Below are positions 35,612 to 48,982 of a DNA stretch of 64,000 nucleotides, piece by piece (positions within the stretch are counted from its first letter, which is position 1; the number at the start of each line of letters is the position of its first letter). Position numbers and translations under genes: made by a program. The stretch covers positions 6,891,501-6,955,500 of the forward strand of contig JAYKKT010000089.1 of the NCBI GenBank assembly GCA_036023115.1, given 5' to 3'. This DNA comes from Brasenia schreberi. Taxonomy: Eukaryota > Streptophyta > Magnoliopsida > Nymphaeales > Cabombaceae. The notes under the pieces are model-generated. The model was given only the letters and a program-made list of their open reading frames with translations. It was not told the origin of the DNA and made no database searches.

Positions 35612-37796
35612 ATGGAGGAGAAAGGTCTTGTACTCTAAGTGAAGCTGGCACACCCAATACTCAAGACTATAATCGATTAATCTTTTTTTTGGAAGGTTTT
35701 TGTTGCGTCAAATTCTGATGGTTATGTTTTCTTTATGTTGTTAAGACTTTCATAGGATCATCGATATGGGACTAAATTTTCAGTTAATTTAAGGTTGTAC
35801 AAACTTGCAGAATGAAGCATCATGCCCTTGGTGACATGTTTGGTTATGGGTAAACTTCCAATATGGGTTTTCATTAACTGGGATGCCGGACTGGGACCAA
35901 GCTGATTCATGTTTCGGTTTGAGTCCTAAACTGCCCAGAATCGGAAAAAATCATTTAAGAATTAAAATTTTGAATAAGAAAATAAAAAGATAGTTAATTG
36001 GTAATTTGCAACTGCCAGTTTCGACCCGGTTCTGGTTCCATGGAAGGTGTAACTGGAACTAAACTAGGTGGTCCCTTGTTCTAGGTCTGGTTTCACCGGT
36101 TCTAGTTCCAACGGGTTTCTAGCCCGGCTTGGTTCTGGCTGGAACTGTCGACATAGTTCTAGACTGGCCATGTCTACTATCAACCATAGGCTGTAGTTTT
36201 TTTTTTCTTTAATTCTTCAAAAACTCCTAGTAGGAGGGCCATGGCCCACGGTTCCTATTATGGCCGCTATTCTTTGACTCTCGGTAAGTGCAACAAACAG
36301 TAAGTTTGGATTCAATTCGAAAGCGACTCGATCCGTATTTGACCACAAGTCCTTTTGGTCGATGCTAAGTGCATTAGAAGTAATTGGATTTTTCGATGAA
36401 GATGTTTCTCATGAGATGAAAAGAAAAGGCGAATACGTTTGTGGCCCGACTATGTCTATCGTTGGCAAATCAATAGACTAGTCCGGTTTGGGTAGACCAA
36501 GATCTGACCCGTTCTTACTGGGGTCTTTTCTGCAATCTGGACCGCACCCGACCCGAACTAATTGTGTCAATTTGGGCCGTGCCTGACCCGACCCAACTGT
36601 AGGACAGTAGTTTCGGGTTGAGTGAACTCTGGGTTGCGAAAAGAACCAAAAAGAAAAGGTCATATCTGGATCGAACTGGTTTTGACCCATGACCTGATCC
36701 CGAAAAAGTTCAGGAAATTAAATCGTCCAGGTCAGATGTGTGTGTGTGTGTGTTATGTCCTTGAGTCAGTCCGAGTCAGAGCTGACTTGACTTTTGTGAG
36801 TTGCTTTGTCAACCCAACCCGACCAGGCGTGCCTGAACCCAATCAAGCTCTGACCTGGATTTCCAGGTCAGTTTGGTGGGTCGGAAATTGCAACTCGGTG
36901 TGGGTTAGGTCTGCTGAACGAACCAAGAAATGTCTCCCTGTCACCAACTTAGAATCGGTTTCTTTTCTAGCTCGTGGCTCGCCTGAGCTGAGCTGAGCAC
37001 AAGCCAAACACAAGCAGAAAAATAAAAGGAGTTGAACACGAGTTGCTTGCTGAAAAACTATAATTTTAAATGAATAATTCCAATTTAAAAGTTACTTTGC
37101 TCAAAGTTTACATCAATTGTTATGCTTTACTCAATTAATTGGCTTAAGATAATTTTGTGACATATGCATGAATAAATATCACATGTTCTTCAAGGGGCAA
37201 GCTTCGACGAGCCAAGCTAAATCAAGCATGTCACGTTAAGCTCATACATGAGCCAGTTGTAGGAATCTTAGATCATGCGAGTCGAACGAGCCAAACCTGA
37301 GTAGATCCGTTCAGTTACCAGCCCATCCACATCACCCTTTTAAGTGAGAACACTGGAAAAGTGTCCTCTCTCCCTGTCTGTGTGTGTGTTAAGAATGAAG
37401 GTGCTCGGGGCCAGGGCATGAGGCACTCGGTCAGTGCTAATTAACATTTAATTATAAAAAGCAAGTCATCGACGACTCTTCTAAGTTCACCCTCCAAAAT
37501 CAAGTTTAATTGCACATAAACTAAGGTTTAATTAAGATAATTGTACAAAAAATGTTAATTTTATCATCCTAATCTCACTCAAATAATGTGATTCACCATT
37601 TAATAATGGCTACACGAGTTCAACCCCCCCTAGTTTCAGGTCATCCACGAGAAGGAACCAAAACATGATTGACATCCCAACTACAGATTATTGACAAATA
37701 TCGTTCTAGTATTATTCTTGTTCAAGCACGCTTAAGCTCACGGGGTCCCGATGGCAACGGGTCGTTCTTTCCACTTTCAAAGATCTTTGCTTTAAT
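35612..37796. other. Low-complexity repeat text, no gene
   Basis: Bases 35880-36130 consist of GGTTCTAGTTCCAAC-like variants and 36480-36960 of GACCCGACCCGAAC-like variants, both recurring elsewhere (47960-48070, 48520-48620, 49000-49360, 49490-49750). Bases 37200-37320 carry GAGCCAAGCTAAATC-type text also seen at 48240-48320. No gene recognised. Confidence 0.45.
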
Positions 37797-38828
<1,032 letters not shown>

Positions 38829-39350
38829 TTCGAGATGTTACACATAGAATTAATGTTGGTTAGTTAAAATGAAGAGAGGTACCAGGTATTCTATGTGATA
38901 AGAAGATACCATTAAATTTGAAAGGTGTAAATATTATAGAGCAATAATTAGACTTACTATGTTTTATGGTTATGAGTGTTGGACAGTTAATCATCAACAT
39001 GTACAAAAGATGTTTATAGTAGAAATGAAGATGTTGAGATAGATGAGTGGTCACACAAGGAAAGACCATATACATAATGAGGTTATTAGAAACAAATTGG
39101 GAGTAGTGCTAATAGAGGATAAAATGAGGAAAAATCGTTTAAGATGGTTTGAACATAAAGAAAGATGATTAAAGAACACTCTCATAAGAAGATATAAAAA
39201 ACTAGATTGTGAAAATATTAAAAGAGGAACATAACAACTACAAAAGTGTTGGAAAGAAACAATAAAGAATGATCTAGCTTATTGTGAGTTAACTGCTAAC
39301 ATGACGCACGCATGATACCCCGTCTATGGGAAAAGGCTTAGTTGTTATAA
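38829..39350 (+). mobile_element. LINE reverse-transcriptase 3' relic (plus)
   Basis: Translating across frames gives blocks of the C-terminal reverse-transcriptase region of plant non-LTR retrotransposons: GILCDKKIPLNLKG, MFYGYECWTVNHQH, EMKMLRWMSGHTRKDH, and NEVIRNKLGVVLIEDKMRKN with RLRWFEH. The 3' end (39300-39350) reads GCACGCATGATACCCCGTCT then GGCTTAGTTGTTATA, like the GTTGTTGT-type tails of such elements. Stops and shifts are present. It is related to 43400-43705 and 17100-17470. Confidence 0.75.
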
Positions 39351-39448
39351 TACAAGTGCTATATATAAGTATATTAGACCATGATTTGACACACGAGCCT
39401 GCACCAAGTACCGTTTAGCTCCACAAGACCAAGCAGAACTCCACCAAG

Positions 39449-39640
39449 GATGAAAATGGGGGTGTGGCGAGGAGGGTTTTCTTCACCCTGCATTCAAACC
39501 TCTTATTAGACCTTGCCCGCAGGTCTTGAGGATCAAATCCCCACCTGTTCTGCACCCACTCTATTATAACCGTCTCATTTTAACCTACATAAAGTAAATT
39601 TTAAAGAAATAAATTTTCTAAAAAATCAATTAATATCATA
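39449..39640 (+). repeat. Dispersed repeat, copy B (plus)
   Basis: Begins GATGAAAATGGGGGTGTGGC, passes through TTCACCCTGCAT, CTTATTAGACC, GAGGATCAAATCCCC and TTTTAACCTACATAAAG, ending near ATTAATATCATATA. It is colinear with the reverse complement of 10105-10320. Confidence 0.6.
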
Positions 39641-39648
39641 TATATATT

Positions 39649-39775
39649 GGTTACAAGAGAAGGTCGAAGCCTTAATACACACATACACATGCAATCTCTG
39701 AAGGTCGAACTTCCCACCAGCAGCATCAGCATCAACATCAAAACATGTTGTCATTAAGCTAACGCTCTGAGTTAT
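39649..39775 (-). mobile_element. tRNA-derived SINE
   Basis: The minus strand carries CGTTAGCTTAATGACAACAT (A-box side), GGAAGTTCGACCTTC (B box), then GTATTAAGGCTTCGACCTTC and TCTTGTAACCAA. It belongs to the same tail subgroup as 7561 and 18262. Confidence 0.65.
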
Positions 39776-42489
39776 CATATATTTTACACAAAACATAAAA
39801 TATATTGCGTGGTATCCTAAATTATTAAATTTGAAGTGATTATATATATATATATAAGTGTAGTAGGTCTACCTTAATTAAATCCTAGCTTTTCTCGTTT
39901 GGCCATGCCTCACTCCGACTGTCCCATCTCACTTGTGAATATTTTCTATCTCGATGTGCCCACAGTACGAAGGGTTTTTCTCTTAAAAAACCATTTCATG
40001 TTGGAACAACACGAGGGCGGAGAGAAATTGCCATCCTTGCCACCCACTAGAACCGTGTTGGAATCATTGCTGACCTGCTACGGATGCCGTTCATTTTGAT
40101 CAGATGAGCGGCATAGAAGGGAGCATTAAATTTCCTTGCGTTGATAAGATGGAAGGAAGAAAAATGAGAAAACGACACAACAGAAATAAAAAAAGCAAAA
40201 AAGAAATGGAAAATGATGGAGAAGACCTCTCTCTGAGTTGCGCACACGTGATCCACTAATGGACACCGTGCATAATACCCATGTGAGAAGTCGTTCATGA
40301 TTGGCGGCTTGACACGGTAAACCTCTTTTGGTGTTTTCTAGCTGCTCGATTAAGAAGATGAATAATTGAAATTAAAAGGAACACGAATTGCATTTCTTCA
40401 TATCTAAATTTTTCTTGTTTGCTTTTTAGTTTCAACATTTATCTTCTTGTTGATCTAGGGGTCATGAAATGCTAAATCTCTCTCTCTCTCTAGATTTCTG
40501 CTTATTCCCATCCCTACCTGGCGTTTGATTGGATTTCTGCTTTGACAAAGGGTGTCGGAATTTAAGTTCTTTCATCCTAAAATAATTGAGCTGAGCAGTC
40601 AACTTATTCCGATAAGGAAGTCTCCGGACCTTGACGGCTTGACCCGAATTGAAGCAACAAAAAGATGGGGAAATTATCCAGGGAATAAGAATTTAAGCGC
40701 CTCTTTGAATTTGGTCTTTCTACGTTGCTTCAACTCATTTCAAAATAGTCATAGTTCTCACCTTGGCAGAAAATACTCCCAAAAAAAATCCCATATTTTA
40801 CCCCCTCCCTAAGTTGCTACATTATTCCTTCCCAATATCATATTAAGGGGCTCAATTTGTTGCCTATTTTTAAGCTCGTGACGACTTCGCCAGACCCGAA
40901 AATCCACTTAAACAATATGGGCCGTGGTTTCATGTATGAGATTTGTCTTATCCCTTTGTCTTATCTTCATTTTAACAACCATGGATCCAAAACTCTCGTG
41001 GAAGGTTTTTCGCTTCCTCGATAGCGAATTTCGTTATCCACTAATAACTTAAACATTAGTGACTAAATATTTTTAATGTCATAACCTTCTAATTCGAATT
41101 CTCAACTTTTAAGAATCCAACCCAATGTAGAGAAATGATTCCCTTCCACTGCATTGCTTTAAGAGTCCTCAAGAGAATCGAGTTCTCTCAAATTGATCGA
41201 GAACCCAGTTCATCGCCCAAAGGTTGTACAAACCAACATTCGTGTCCAAATACCGAACCTTTTCTTATACAAGTCTCACATGGACACAGGCTCATGGCAA
41301 ACAGACTTGAAATAATGAATGTGTTCGTGTGTATCAAATGATAGTAAATTCATTCCATGTTAAACTAGAGTTTAGCGTAATCCTATTAATTAAGAACCAA
41401 TCGTTTGAAAATGCTGATTCCAGTTTATTTGAAAACGGACATGCCTCGGACCCTACCCCATTATAACGAGAGGAAAAGAAAAAAAAAGAAAAGAAAAAGA
41501 AAATATCAAACACTTAACCTAATGCAAATGGTACATAAAAAAGATTAGAGTGGATTCAATTATTAAGGGTTCTTATCATCAAGAATTCTCATTGTGGATG
41601 TAATGACATAAAAAAGTTAGGACCCGCTGCCGAGAAGGTTCAGTTGTTTGTTTTGAACTTGAAGCAACCTTCCACTTGCAGGTCTAGAGTTCGATTGTAG
41701 ACGTTCAATATGGTTTGAAAAATCAAGAAGAGGGAAAAGGCTACGTTGTTCTCCCTTAATCTTCAACAGAATCAGATGTGACGATACGTATCCGACTCGC
41801 TGACACGGTAGGATGCTTCGCTGTCGCCAGGGGGTACACGATGTGGGAGTGACAAGGCTTCCACGTCCGAACGCGTTATCTCGCGGGCCGCGTGACAGTA
41901 AAGCTTATGAAGTGCTTAGACGCCACTGACGATCACATGATACGATACGTGACACGATGTCACGATGTCTCCCGTCCGTAGTAATCTCTCTCTCTCTCTC
42001 CTTTATAGAGCGTTCGTTTATATATGAGTTCATGTCATGTCATTGCACGGTTGGACAAGCTTATTTGAATAATGACAAGGGAAAAGAATCGTGTCCTCGT
42101 GTCCTGGAGTGCAGAAGGAAAAGGTTGAGTACGATTCCCAATAATTCAAAGGCTCTTTGCCCTGCTCTCTCTTTCGTTGTCGAATTTACCTAAATGGTCT
42201 TGTTCTTTTTCTTTTTTCCTTTTCTTTTCGAAATCCATTACATTGTAGCCATCTTCAAAAGAATGCATTTATGTCTTGGGCTAGCCGAGGGCTGTGTACA
42301 GCTGTTCCATGCTTAAAAACGAATCAGAAACCCAAACTACCTTTGAAACATTTCAATAATTAGAAGAGAAGCTATTACATGCATTACAATTCTCATAGAT
42401 TGGTTGGTTAGAGTGCCTAAAAGGTCTTCGGCTTGACTTTCAATAGTGTGTCATGCTAACTTTTTAATCATTTATTTTTTCTTTTTTAA
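39776..42489. other. No gene seen
   Basis: A long stretch without a recognisable gene or element. A B-box-like CTAGAGTTCGATTGTAG at about 41690 may be a further SINE remnant. Bases 41780-41970 are moderately GC-rich with repeated CACGATGT and GACACG words. A short (CT)n occurs at about 41988. Confidence 0.35.
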
Positions 42490-42945
42490 AAAACACACAC
42501 GTATATATATAAAGAGTATAGCTCAAGCGTATATTTATTCATGCTTAAAATTACTTAAACATCTCTTTCATTCCATCAATGGTGAAGATTTAAATTTAAA
42601 AAACCTAAAAACTAAGTATAAAAAATATAATAGTACTTTTTGTTTTTAAATTCAAATTTTCACCATTGTTTAGCATAGACGAGTGTGCACATATATCAAT
42701 TTCTCTCTCTATATATATTTAAGAAACACACACGCATATATATAAAGAGAGTGTTCACACATACATTTATTCATGCGTAGAATTACTTAAACATATCTTT
42801 CATTGAAGATTTGAATTTAAAAAAACGTAAAAGCTAAGTACAACAAATATAATAGTATTTTTTGTTTTTAAATTCAATTTTTCACCATTGTTCAGCATAG
42901 ACGAGTGTGCACATATTTCGGTTTCTCTCTATATATATGACAACT
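42490..42945 (+). repeat. About 230-bp tandem duplication
   Basis: Copy 1 (about 42490-42720) and copy 2 (about 42721-42945) share ACACACACGTATATATATAA or ACACACACGCATATATATAA, TTTATTCATGC, and GCATAGACGAGTGTGCACAT, each ending in a CT-AT microsatellite. Several small indels separate them. Confidence 0.8.
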
Positions 42946-43105
42946 GGATCATGCAAAATTATGACATGCTCACTCATTGTTTTTTGATAACATACATTCT
43001 TACTCTTTGCTTTTTGGTAGTATAAGTATAGTTTTAAAATTTTGAGTTTTAAAAAATGATGAAAAACATGAATAAATGGTGTTAGTGGTAGGGAGGATCC
43101 AATCA
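42946..43105 (+). mobile_element. MITE-like element, family member 2
   Basis: Starts CAACTGGATCATGCAAAA and ends GTAGGGAGGATCCAATCAC, colinear in its ends and ACATGCTCACTC/TTTTGGTAGTAT blocks with 34738-34944 and 62412-62583. No coding capacity. Confidence 0.55.
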
Positions 43106-43399
43106 CATACTCTCTCTATATTAAATACAGTAAATAGTTGTACAGTATAGCAGACAATCGCATTAAACTCCCGCTTTCAGGAAGCAATGGGGAGAGGAAC
43201 AATCACTCTCTCTATGTCGCCCTTTTCCTGTTTTACCGTTTTCATTTTCTTTTTATATCCAATGCAAGAAAGTACTTACATGTAGCAGAACAACCTGCTT
43301 TATCCTTTTAAGACATGATTTCTAATATGTAAACTTCTTTAATATACCAAAGTGCACCATCTTACTTGACATGGGAGTAATCAAAGTCAATAGAATTTT
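43106..43399. other. No gene seen
   Basis: Unassigned. Confidence 0.3.
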
Positions 43400-43705
43400 G
43401 TATTAACTACTTCATGTGAAAAGATCATACATAATGATGTTATTAGCAACAAATTAAGAGTGGCGCTAATAGAGGATAAAATAAAAAATTTATTTAAAAT
43501 AATTTGAACATATATAAAGATGACAAAAAAGATATGATAAGAAAGTTTCAAAAACTAGATTTATAAAACTATTGGAAAAAAGAATAAAAAAATTGATATA
43601 ACTTAGGTTAAATTAACTAGCATAGCATGACACATAATCGAGTTTTATAAAAAACAAAAAATTCATGTAACCACCCTGAGAAAAAGATTACTTGTTGTTG
43701 CACCG
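43400..43705 (+). mobile_element. LINE 3' relic, second plus-strand copy
   Basis: CATACATAATGATGTTATTA followed by GCAACAAATTAAGAGT and GGCGCTAATAGAGGATAAAA matches the HIHNEVIRNKLG / VLIEDKM part of the relic at 38829-39350, and TTACTTGTTGTTGCACC resembles its 3' end. More decayed than that copy. Confidence 0.65.
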
Positions 43706-43921
43706 TGCAAAAAAAAAAGTTCTATCCTTTGTAATCGCTTTAGGTAACAAGCTGGATACGCAGCATAAAATTGAAGTTTAAGCATGGAATTATTGAAGTA
43801 TACCCATCCTGAAACCACCATGCATCGTCATGGACTTGCCACTTTTATTCAAGTTGGAATGGGAGGCCGGAGCTTGGCATGTACGTCCGATTGCCGTTCG
43901 TCGCCGTGGACTTGCTGCTTT

Positions 43922-44038
43922 ATTTTTGTGTTACAATGAGAGGCCGAAGCCTGGCATGTATGCCCTGGGAGTCGAACTCGCGTCTAACATCACATGAGTG
44001 AGGAGCTCTGCCGAGTGAGCTAATGGTCTGAGTGCGTG
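43922..44038 (-). mobile_element. tRNA-derived SINE, best-preserved copy
   Basis: On the minus strand: ACCATTAGCTCACTCGGCAG (A box), GCGAGTTCGACTCCCAGGGC (B box), GCATACATGCCAGGCTTCGG, CCTCTCATTGTAACACAAAA. Box spacing and sequence are close to RNA polymerase III internal promoter consensus. A truncated second tail (GGGAGGCCGGAGCTTGGCAT) lies just to the left, near 43860. Confidence 0.8.
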
Positions 44039-44481
44039 AACGTAGTCACTTTGATACTAAATCTCAACCCAAGACTAGCAATAGCGGTAATCTGTGAAAA
44101 ACGTTGAAAGATTTGAAGTAACGCGGAAAGTTCAGATGCTTAAGGAGTGACGAGCAAATTCGCCAGAACTTAGGCGTTAAAATACTAAATAAAACACCTC
44201 CCATTTTAATTAATGGAAAATAATTTTTCCTTCCTTTTCATCGGCTCTTTGACCGTGATAGGAAGAGAGGACGATGGAACCTTCCTACTGCCTCCCTTCC
44301 TCTCTCTCTCTGCTTTTTCCTTTGTCACCCCTCTTCTCTTTCCCCCCCCTTTGCCACTCCTCCTCCTCAAATAAGTAGCACTTCGAGGACAAGGGGCCTG
44401 CACAGATCCTCTCCCAAACAGAGAGAGAGAGAGAGAGAAATTTGGTCACAGCAGTTTTGCTTATTCATCTTCCCCTTCAAG

Positions 44482-44839
44482 GTACTTAATTTACACCATC
44501 CAATTCTCTTTTCTTCCTAAAATTGCAGGATGTGCATGCCATATCTTTGCTTATTTATGCCTTTTGCTAAGAAAATCTTTGATGGGTTTGGTAGCTTCAT
44601 CCACCGCTGATTTGGATTTAGTCGGAGTTTGGTGGCTTCGTCTTCATTCCTTGTTATCTTCCCCCTTTTCCTTTTCTTGGTTGTGGATTAGGCTTACAAC
44701 TCAATTGTTCACCCTCTTCACTATCGAAGAGACGGCTAGAAATCCCTTATTGCCTTAAACTGACTCGTTCTTTGTTCTTCCTTGCCTTTATATTTTGGTG
44801 GGTGTTGATCTGATTCATCGAAAGCGTTGAATTTTACAG
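44482..44839 (+). other. Intron in the 5' leader of the zinc-finger gene
   Basis: TTCAAG|GTACTTAATT at 44481/44482 and ATTTTACAG|GAGTTGG at 44839/44840 give a GT-AG intron between a CT/GA-rich leader (GA tract at about 44419-44438) and the coding exon. A 5' UTR intron is common in this family. It is inferred from splice signals, with no transcript evidence. Confidence 0.6.
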
Positions 44840-44851
44840 GAGTTGGAAGCT

Positions 44852-46849
44852 ATGTGCATGACGAAGCAGAGATTCGGGTTTTCCGGCGAGGGAAACACCG
44901 GTGGCTCGGTGCTTCTTGAGCTTTCGGCAGCTGGTGACCTGATCGGATTCAAGCAGGCCGTCGAAGAGGACGGCTCTGCGATCGACGAGGCCGGATTCTG
45001 GTACGGCCGCCCGTCTTCCGGCAAGAAGATGGGTTTTCTTCAGAGGACGCCGCTCATGGTCGCGGCCCTTTTTGGCAACACCGGCGTTCTGAAATACATC
45101 CTTTCGACCTACACGACCTGCGGAATTGACGTGAATCACGCCTCTGTCTCCGACGGCGTCACCGCCCTCCACTGCGCTGCCGCGGGAGGGTCGCCGGCCA
45201 CTGCTGAAGTCGTTAAGCTTCTTCTTGAAGCCTCCGCCGACGTCAATTCCGTTGATTTGAACGGAAACCGCCCGGGGGATCTTGTTGCTGCCTCTTCCCC
45301 TGTGCTTTCGGAGTCGATGGGAGCTCTCAAAATGTTGCTGAATATTAACAAAGATGGAAAATTGTCTCCGGCTTTGCGGGCTATCAAATCGGAGAAGAAG
45401 GAATATCCGGTTGATCCCTCCATGCCTGATATCAACGATGGTGTTTATAGCACAGATGAATTCAGAATGTACACGTTCAAGGTGAAGCCTTGCTCAAGGG
45501 CCTATTCACACGATTGGACTGAGTGCCCGTTCGTTCATCCAGGCGAGAACGCCCGCAGGAGGGACCCCCGGCGATATCATTATAGCTGTGTCCCTTGCCC
45601 TGATTTCCGGAAGGGGAATTGCGTCCGAGGTGATGCTTGTGAATATGCTCATGGCGTGTTTGAATGCTGGCTCCACCCGGCTCAGTATCGGACCAAGCTG
45701 TGCAAAGATGAGGTGGGGTGCAACCGGCGCATCTGCTTCTTTGCTCATAAGCCAGAAGAGCTCAGATCCTTGTATCCTTCTTCCGGATCTGCGATTCCGT
45801 CGCCGAGATCGGTTGGCCTCGATACCGGCTCAGCTGTGATGAGCCCATTGAGCCTCAATTCCACCTCTGTTCTCTTGGGCACGCCGCCAATGTCCCCGAC
45901 AGCGAGTGTCGGCTCCAATTGGCAATTTGGTGCTGCTGCTAATCTGCAAGGCAGTAGGCTTAAGGCCACGCTTAGTGCCCGCGACTTGATCATGGATGAT
46001 CTTGTTGAACTGGAGAATCAGCAGAAACTCCTTGATGATCTTGCTTCTGCGTCCTCTTCGCCGCCAATGCAGCAACCATGGATCGGTTCTCTTACTTCTG
46101 CTAGCTTGCTCGCGTCGTCGGTGGGCAGCCGGAGTGGGAAGTTCAGAAACATGTCTACTGCTTCTGCTATGCAATCTGCTAACCTTGAAGACATGTTTGC
46201 TTCTGAATTAATGTCTCAAATGGCCGCGATCGATTCGGTGGGCTTGGACCGGGGTTCCGTTTCACACCTTAAGGCGGCAGCCGCAGCTGCCACCATGGCT
46301 CAGATGCAATCTACGATGCGTTCGATCCCCAATTACGGTTTATCATCTTCTCCTGTGAAGGCCTCTTCGCCCCGAGTGGGCTCTGAAAGGAATGGTGGCT
46401 GTTCTTTGTCTGCAATGTCTCCTTCTTTAGCGACTGCACTCATGAATTCATCGCGGTCCGCCGCATTTGCGAAGCGTAGCATGAGCTTCTGTGATCGAGG
46501 ATCAAGTATGGTGCCTTCCTCGGCATCAAGGATAGATGATTGGAGCTCTCCTACTGGAAAACTGGATTGGGGGGTTCAGGGAGATGAGCTTAACAAGCTG
46601 AGGAAGTCTGCCTCTTTTGGCTTTCGCAACAAGGGAGGTGCTGTTGCAAAAGAGGCCAAGGCAGAAGTACCAGATGTGTCATGGGTGCAGTCACTGGTCA
46701 AGGAGGGACCAACCGGATGTGAGCTTGACGGATTGAACCATGACCAGCTGCCTAGAGGCTTTCCCCGAGCTGATGTCTCTGCTTCGGCGCTCGGGGACGT
46801 GCCATGGATGGATCAATTGTACATCGAACAGGAGCAGATGGTCGCTTGA
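44852..46849 (+). CDS. CCCH tandem zinc-finger protein with ankyrin repeats (RR-TZF family)
   Basis: A single coding exon of 665 residues. Two ankyrin repeats lie at about 64-135 (TPLMVAALFGNTGVLKYIL, then GVTALHCAAAGGS). The arginine-rich segment containing GENARRRDPRRYHY (about 231-245) precedes the tandem CCCH fingers: C249, C257, C263, H267 (CX7CX5CX3H), a 16-residue spacer, then C284, C290, C295, H299 (CX5CX4CX3H). This is the plant-specific RR-TZF signature of Arabidopsis C3H29/30/47/56/66 (SZF and OXS2 relatives). The rest is Ser/Ala-rich and low in structure, with MDDLVELENQQ near 380. Family members bind AU-rich RNA, shuttle between nucleus and P-bodies or stress granules, and act in salt, ABA and oxidative stress. 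The start is the ATG opening MCMTKQRFGF; the open frame extends three codons further to a TTG, which I do not use. No damage seen. Confidence 0.95.
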   Translation: MCMTKQRFGFSGEGNTGGSVLLELSAAGDLIGFKQAVEEDGSAIDEAGFWYGRPSSGKKMGFLQRTPLMVAALFGNTGVLKYILSTYTTCGIDVNHASVSDGVTALHCAAAGGSPATAEVVKLLLEASADVNSVDLNGNRPGDLVAASSPVLSESMGALKMLLNINKDGKLSPALRAIKSEKKEYPVDPSMPDINDGVYSTDEFRMYTFKVKPCSRAYSHDWTECPFVHPGENARRRDPRRYHYSCVPCPDFRKGNCVRGDACEYAHGVFECWLHPAQYRTKLCKDEVGCNRRICFFAHKPEELRSLYPSSGSAIPSPRSVGLDTGSAVMSPLSLNSTSVLLGTPPMSPTASVGSNWQFGAAANLQGSRLKATLSARDLIMDDLVELENQQKLLDDLASASSSPPMQQPWIGSLTSASLLASSVGSRSGKFRNMSTASAMQSANLEDMFASELMSQMAAIDSVGLDRGSVSHLKAAAAAATMAQMQSTMRSIPNYGLSSSPVKASSPRVGSERNGGCSLSAMSPSLATALMNSSRSAAFAKRSMSFCDRGSSMVPSSASRIDDWSSPTGKLDWGVQGDELNKLRKSASFGFRNKGGAVAKEAKAEVPDVSWVQSLVKEGPTGCELDGLNHDQLPRGFPRADVSASALGDVPWMDQLYIEQEQMVA

Positions 46850-47770
46850 ACATTGCGGCCATGAAACCCTCCACTTTTCTTTTCCTTTTCCTTTTTACAT
46901 TTTTTTAATTCGTTAATTTTTCTTGAAAGACACAGAGAGGAGGGAAGGATGGAGGGAGCTTCTTGCCTCATTGTAACCAGTTTCAGCGTCTCCCTTTGTT
47001 GGTATAATTCTAAGGCACAGTTTCCTTCTAAATGATGCTATCAGAGACATGTAACTGATGGTATGATCAAGATTTCTCGGCCATTCTAATGGCTTCACGT
47101 CTCATTACCTTTCTGAAAATACTGGTAATTGCAGATTAGTATTCATTTGTTCTACTTATATCTGTGATTTGACCGTAAATACGGCTTCTTTTGTTCACCA
47201 TTGAATTTGATTTGATGAAATCCACTGAGTTCTAAGGATCGGGTAGCTAAAGCTACATGAGAAATCAAAATCATCTTCGTCATGCCTTTCAGCATCCCAT
47301 GTATAATACTTTCTCACGCCAATCCTTTTCACAGCCAACTAACTATCAACAATGTTAGAAGGGTGTGGTTGTGTGGGTGCTGGTTACAGGTTCTGTGGAC
47401 ATGGTGGGTCATGAACATCCATCTCTTAGGTACAATGTCGAGTTGCAAACAGTACTGGACCTTCGGCTTCTCGGGTCACATCACCCTCTTCTCTCGTGTA
47501 GTTATCTTGTAGTGAAGGGCGTTGAGGGTATGCCGTAGTCATTTGGAGAAATTTTCTGATTGTCGCTTTTGTGTTGAGTGATGCAAAGGGAATCCAAGTA
47601 AAGAGTACAGTTTTTCTTGCTACTTTGTGTGGTGAGTTTTTCTCCACCTTGTCTATAGAAGGTGTTTAGCCGGCTATGTTGTTGACATTTTCCTACCTTC
47701 ATTTATATGAGATGGGATATTTGTGGGTGCTTCGCTAACAGTTGAACAACAATCTTCCTTCTTCTTCTTC
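46850..47770. other. 3' flank of the zinc-finger gene
   Basis: The first 200-300 bases are probably 3' UTR. No other gene recognised. Confidence 0.35.
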
Positions 47771-47891
47771 TTTTTTTAGTTACGGCCAAAACCTAACAAA
47801 CATCCATACATGCACCCTCCGAGAGTCGAACACCCCACCAGCAGCAATAGTGTTAAGAGTGCCTCACTGTTGAGCTAACGTTCGTGGTGCC
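47771..47891 (-). mobile_element. tRNA-derived SINE
   Basis: The minus strand carries ACGTTAGCTCAACAGTGAGG (A box), GGGGTGTTCGACTCTC (B box), then GTTTGTTAGGTTTTGGCCG and TAACTAAAAAAAGAAG. Same tail subgroup as 7561, 18262 and 39649. Confidence 0.7.
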
Positions 47892-48891
47892 TTCCTTTTC
47901 TTTTTCTTTTTAATAAATTCAGAGTTGAATGCTAATATGTAATATGTAGGGACAAAAATATGGTCACTGGATTGGGTCACTTTGGGTTTAGGTCAAAATC
48001 AGGTTGATTTGAACTGAACTTGATTTTTTATCAAGACCTCCTACACGATCGTTGTTAGGTTTGGGTTGGTTTCATGTTGATCACCCTAAATGACATACTC
48101 TTGAATCGTGACTGTTCAATCTAATAAAAGAATCATTAGTAGTTGAGATTGACGTAGAGAAAATAAAAATTACTTTTGTACTATAATGGATCTAACCATG
48201 GTTCTTTCATTGTGAGTATGGTTGGTAAAATGAACAAGCAAACTCGTAGATCGGCTTGATTTGGCTCGTTTGCAGATCCTTCATGTTTGGTTCATGACCC
48301 TGAACATGAACCATATGTTTTCCTTTCACTGCACCTTAGCTCAGCTTGTAAAACTCACTTTAAACAATGTAGGGCTGGTAAATCCTACGTTTCATTTTCT
48401 TCCTTTTACTTGGTTCGATAACTAAATGCATAAGTGAAGTTCATGCTCTTCACTTTCATGTCCTCATTTTTTGTGTTTTGGTTCTAAAATCTTACCATTG
48501 TTCTGCGAAAGTTTAAAATAAAACCAGAACCAAGTTGGAACTGAAACTGAATCCGTGGAAGCAAAACTAGACCCGGACCCAGGGCGGTTTGATTTTGGTT
48601 CCAGATTTTGGTGGAACCGGCTAGCTCTGCTTGTATGCTATGAGATGCTTCAAGCTTTTAGATTCGACCCAGCAAGAAGAAGAATGGATCAGTTCATGCA
48701 TCTCCTTAATCCGGTCAGACTTGTGGCCCTGAAGGGACCATTAAAGGGGAAAATGGTATTTTTCTCTTCATTTTGCGTCATCGGGGTTTGTAGGACAGGG
48801 CATCAGATGCCTTCAAAGCTGTGCACTGACTTTATGAGTCAGCAATATAGCGAGTTAGTCTTCTTGATTGTGATCGATATCTACCAGATCC

Positions 48892-48982
<91 letters not shown>

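Noticed and set aside
43922..44038. A functional tRNA gene
   Set aside because: A and B boxes are present, but acceptor and anticodon stems do not pair and a SINE tail follows.
44843..44851. Upstream extension of the zinc-finger protein
   Set aside because: It begins at TTG; the first ATG is at 44852, a few bases after the inferred splice acceptor at 44839.
45136..46211. Several frames of 70-115 codons opposite to or overlapping the zinc-finger gene
   Set aside because: They are shadows caused by the GC-rich coding exon.
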